DNA of 64,000 nucleotides, from contig CM060708.1 in NCBI GenBank assembly GCA_030686995.1, positions 107,284,463-107,348,462 on the forward strand. The letters run 5' to 3'. Below are positions 60,701-64,000 of this stretch, one piece after another. Numbering within the stretch: position 1 is the first letter of the stretch; each line of letters opens with the position of its first letter. Source of the stretch: Artemisia argyi (Eukaryota; Streptophyta; Magnoliopsida; Asterales; Asteraceae). The notes under the pieces are model-generated. The model saw nothing but the letters and a program-made list of their open reading frames with translations, was not told the DNA's origin and searched no databases. The position numbers and the translations under genes are program-made.

Positions 60701-61370
60701 GGTTTTTTTTTTTATTTAATAAATCACAAGGACCAAAGTTGTAATTAGGGAAAATTTGAGGGTCTGAAATGGTATTTTCCCAAAGGTTATTATAAGGACC
60801 ATAATTGCTGTATGTGAATAGTACCAGGGTATGTTTTGATATTTTTCCAATTTTTATTTCCCAGGGACTATTTCTGCCAAACTTGCAAAGTTGAGGGACC
60901 TATTTGCAATTCCTCCAAACTTTTCACATAAGGACCAAACCTGTAAAGTTAGATAAACCAAGGACCATAAATTGATTTTCTCAAAGTTTTTAACATCCCA
61001 GGGACCATTTATGTCAAATTCCAAAGTACAGGGACAAAACTTGTAATTTTGTGAAACTTTGCACCAAAGGACTAAATATATAACTTTATGATTAATAAGG
61101 ACCTTTGGTGACTTTTTCATGTTTGAAGAATAACCAGGGACTAGTTTTGCCAATTTATGAAACTTGAGGGACTGAAACTGCCAATTATGCAAACTTTGTA
61201 CGCTTTTCATTTGTTTTTGCATATTTTGCATTTGAAACATATAAAACACACTTCTAAGATATTTTAAGTATTTTGATGCATATTTGAGTGTTTTTGTATG
61301 TTTTGGCAGCTCAGATTGGTATAAAATGATGAGTATTTAGACACTCATCAATCCCCCACACTAAACTATT
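57718..61370 (-). repeat. Non-coding LTR-retroelement sequence (gypsy-like LTR region)
   Basis: Begins near TTTTCCCGGGTCGTAATG. It has no ORF of note over 3.6 kb. 58000-58690 is extremely AT-rich, 58700-60070 is dense in ATAAGCT/AAGCTTA, and 60690-61260 is full of GGGACCAAA/AGGACCATT phrases. The part 60100-60280 resembles 63830-64000 (AGTTACAATACACTGAA, CTCCTCTGC..CTTTT), as expected of two related LTRs in the same orientation. Confidence 0.4.
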
Positions 61371-62228
61371 GCTAGTCCCTAGCAATCTTTTGAGAAAAAC
61401 TTAATGGATTTGAAAAACTCTTTACCAAAAGCCATCACTTCTGGAGTAGCCAGGTGTTAGAACTGTGGCACACCTGATAACCGTGTGATTTTGAGCAAAC
61501 CACCAGCTGTCAACGGATTTGATTTGTCTTTACCAAAAGCCGTTTGCTTCTGGACTAGCCAACTCTTGATGGAATAGTCAACATCTTGGTGAGCTGATTA
61601 CCAATTATGGATTTTCCACTGCCTTTACCACAAGCCATAATCTTGAGGAACCATACAATTTTTGGCAAATTGCAAGCCATAAACGGGTTTGAGGTATCTT
61701 TACCAAGAATCGTTTGCTCCTGGATTAGCCAATCCTTATGTAGGTTAAACATGGTGGACTGATAACCATTTGTTGTGTTTAGTGTAAAATACTAACACCA
61801 AATGAAAATTTTTTAAATTTTGGCCATTTTTGGTGAAAAAGGGCATACAAGGGTATATAAGTGATCAAATTCGCCAGAATTTCCCCCCCACACTTAGAAA
61901 TGAATATTGTCCTCAATATTCAAAATCCCGGCTATTATGTCGAATCCTTGAATGTAAAAAGATAACATTTAAAACTAAGTGGGGTAACACAACAATTATT
62001 CTGTTTTTTATTATATACAATTTTCAAAGTTTTTCAGATCTATGTACATAATGTGGGGCACACCCCCACACTTAGGTGGTAGAAAGGGGTAAGAAATGGG
62101 AGTGGGGTCCACTCACAGAATTATGAAGAATTTATTAGTCTAAGGATCCTTTTTGAGCGTAGGAAACTTAGAAAAGGATACGAAGATTCTTTTTAGATTT
62201 TATATTTTATAATAATAATTTTTTTAAA

Positions 62229-62280
<52 letters not shown>

Positions 62281-63450
62281 AAGAAACGGTTAAAAATGAA
62301 ACCTAAATGAGATTTTCAATACATGAAACTGTAATAACCTAATCTATCTCTTTCCAGGGATTGGGCTATGCATATCCAACCCTTTTTAGTGTAGACCAGT
62401 GATTAAATCAATCTAGACCTAGGAATATCAAGATTAGGAAAATTGACAGTCAAAAGTATATTCAATCCACAAATAGATTTCAACCATTAAAATCTTTTTG
62501 TATATTATATTTTATAATGTTTTTGTATTTTTATCTTTTTTATATATATATACAGAGAAAAGAAAAATCCTAACAACCGCCCCTCGAAAGGGAATCTGGG
62601 CTTGACAAAGCTCAGCAACTGGAATCCGACAACTGAACGATCAAACGTTCTCAATAGAGGAGTTAACAAACTGCGCGTTTCCGCCCCTTAAAAGGGAATC
62701 TAGGTTTGTAACGTCTACCAAATTGTTTTCAAAACAGCCAACAACCAAATGTTGTAACTGAGGGGTCTATCAAACTGGGCAAGTTGTATGCTACAAAAAG
62801 GAAAATATTTTTGGTTTTGTGTTCGTTGAAAACTAATTTTAAAATATTTTCGGGAACTGTTTTTGTTTTTATATTATAATAATATGAATAAGGATGGGTA
62901 AATATACAAGATAAACAACATTTAAACTAATATGCAAGATTCTAGGGTCTAACAACATCACAGTACTCATATTGAGATGATCAAATGTCAAGTTGACTAC
63001 TAATATGCTACACCACTTAATTGAAGCTATCACTGAGTCAAAATAATCATATATGGCATATATCAAACAAGAATAACACCCTACACAACCTCTAACACAG
63101 TTAAACCATTAGATCCAAACAACCCTTAAATGAAACCTAACTGAGCTTTTCAAAGCATAGAACTGTATAAACCAATTTCATCCAATCCAGAGATCATAAT
63201 TTGTCAAGATTCAAATCTTTTTAAGCATAAACATGGTGTCAAACAGCTTAAGCCTAGGATTATCAAAAATTATGTATATTGACAGTTAAAATACCATTTC
63301 AAACCATAATCAAATTCCAAAACATAAACGCCTAAAATTATGTTAATTTAAGAAACAACAAATAAATAGGAAAGGTAAAAGATGGTAAATATACAATGGA
63401 TATATATCCAAAATCACTAACACGCAAAATCGTTTAAAATAAGCGCACAA
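61371..63450 (-). other. Internal non-coding part of the gypsy-like element
   Basis: No gag or pol frame. A three-unit stretch at 61481-61790 belongs to the same repeat family as 15455-15690. CCCCCACACTTAG-type blocks occur at 61885 and 62067. A (TA)n microsatellite lies at 62233-62274 and a shorter one at about 62540. Confidence 0.4.
62233..62274. repeat. (TA)n microsatellite
   Basis: About 21 uninterrupted TA units followed by CACACA. Confidence 0.95.
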
Positions 63451-63472
63451 CCTCCCCGGCAGCGGCGCCAAA
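63451..63472 (-). other. Gypsy-type primer-binding site
   Basis: The minus strand reads TTTGGCGCCGCTGCCGGGGA, the type of sequence that follows the 5' LTR in Athila/Tat-like plant gypsy elements. Confidence 0.6.
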
Positions 63473-63477
63473 TTTTG

Positions 63478-64000
63478 ATTCCTCCCAAACCAACCAGTCA
63501 ACCGTGTGCAGCTGATAGGCCAACAATAAGCTTTCCTGCTCAAACCATGAACCAAGAACAATCTTAAAGAATCTCCACAGATTCACTAACCAAAGGCCTT
63601 CCAAAATTAACCCTGCTCCATTGCTTATCACCAATAGCTTATCAGTTTGACTTTTGTTGACTTTTTTGTATTTTTGAGTTTTTATTACTAAACTGCTTTT
63701 AAAGGTTTCTAATAGCTTTTATAAACTATCTAGGAGCTTAAGTGAGCTTAGGAATCCACTACACTTCACAGTAACAACAATTGATCTTTTGAAATTTAAG
63801 AAAATTAAACTAAAATTGCATAAGATTGAACATTCATAGAAACTTGAAATTTATTACTTAGAAAGAGTTACAATACACTGAAAATACTTAGAACACTGCT
63901 TAGAAGCTTAGGTTTACACTAGAAATTGGAAATTGCATTAAACGACATACACTTTTTAAAATTAAACTAGATACTTGACTCCTCTGCTTCTCTTCCTTTT
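63478..64000 (-). repeat. 5' LTR of the gypsy-like element, cut by the window end
   Basis: It lies directly upstream (minus strand) of the PBS and ends GGAGGAATCA. It has no ORF of interest and contains AAGCTTA-type words. The other end is outside the window. Confidence 0.45.

Overview
The window is nuclear DNA from a flowering plant, almost certainly a eudicot. Supports are a multi-exon plant MAP kinase with AT-rich introns, a plant-specific nodulin-like/MFS transporter, and a background of nested LTR retrotransposons, a LINE, hAT, Mutator-type and CACTA elements and many MITEs. The retroelement proteins resemble ones I associate with Asteraceae; that placement is inference. No bacterial-type operons, rRNA or intact tRNA genes were seen.

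Layout. 1-5 kb: small inverted-repeat elements, a complete non-autonomous hAT with a perfect 8-bp target-site duplication (TSD), a Mutator-type MITE with a 9-bp TSD, and a 57-bp tandem repeat. 5.1-9.5 kb (minus): an 11-exon TDY-class MAP kinase of the MPK8/9/15 clade, with one GC-AG intron. 10.1-11.6 kb: a 1.4-kb foldback element. 11.7-12.2 kb: a small coiled-coil ORF. 12.8-14.5 kb: 5' LTR and decayed gag of a copia element. 14.5-17.3 kb (minus): 3' part of another copia element whose downstream envelope-position ORF is separated from pol by an opposite-strand gene with its own TATA box and poly(A) signal. 17.3-19.5 kb: a LINE fragment. 19.5-34.4 kb (minus): a large decayed copia element (A), split by a young non-autonomous LTR element (D) with perfect TSD.

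34.5-48 kb: two Mutator-type MITEs, an intact single-exon NFD4-like transporter gene with a TATA box, a 3-copy tandem repeat, a third Mutator-type MITE, a GRF-type zinc-finger gene carrying an in-frame stop, a decayed MULE transposase and a SINE. From 48 kb: the left end of a CACTA element hosting a composite retroelement. In this composite a plus-strand copia element (B) is fused to a minus-strand non-autonomous LTR element (C), and a single TSD (ttgag) brackets the whole composite. The CACTA element also holds a 180-bp tandem array and a three-exon gene fragment. 57.7-64 kb: non-coding LTR-retroelement sequence with a gypsy-type primer-binding site.

The two clear host genes are the MAP kinase and the transporter. 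Everything else is largely mobile DNA. The most unusual signals are the B-C chimera, a leader rich in TTCGAA motifs shared by A, B and C, a 36-bp motif shared by the otherwise unrelated elements C and D, and the antisense gene inside the copia element at 16 kb.
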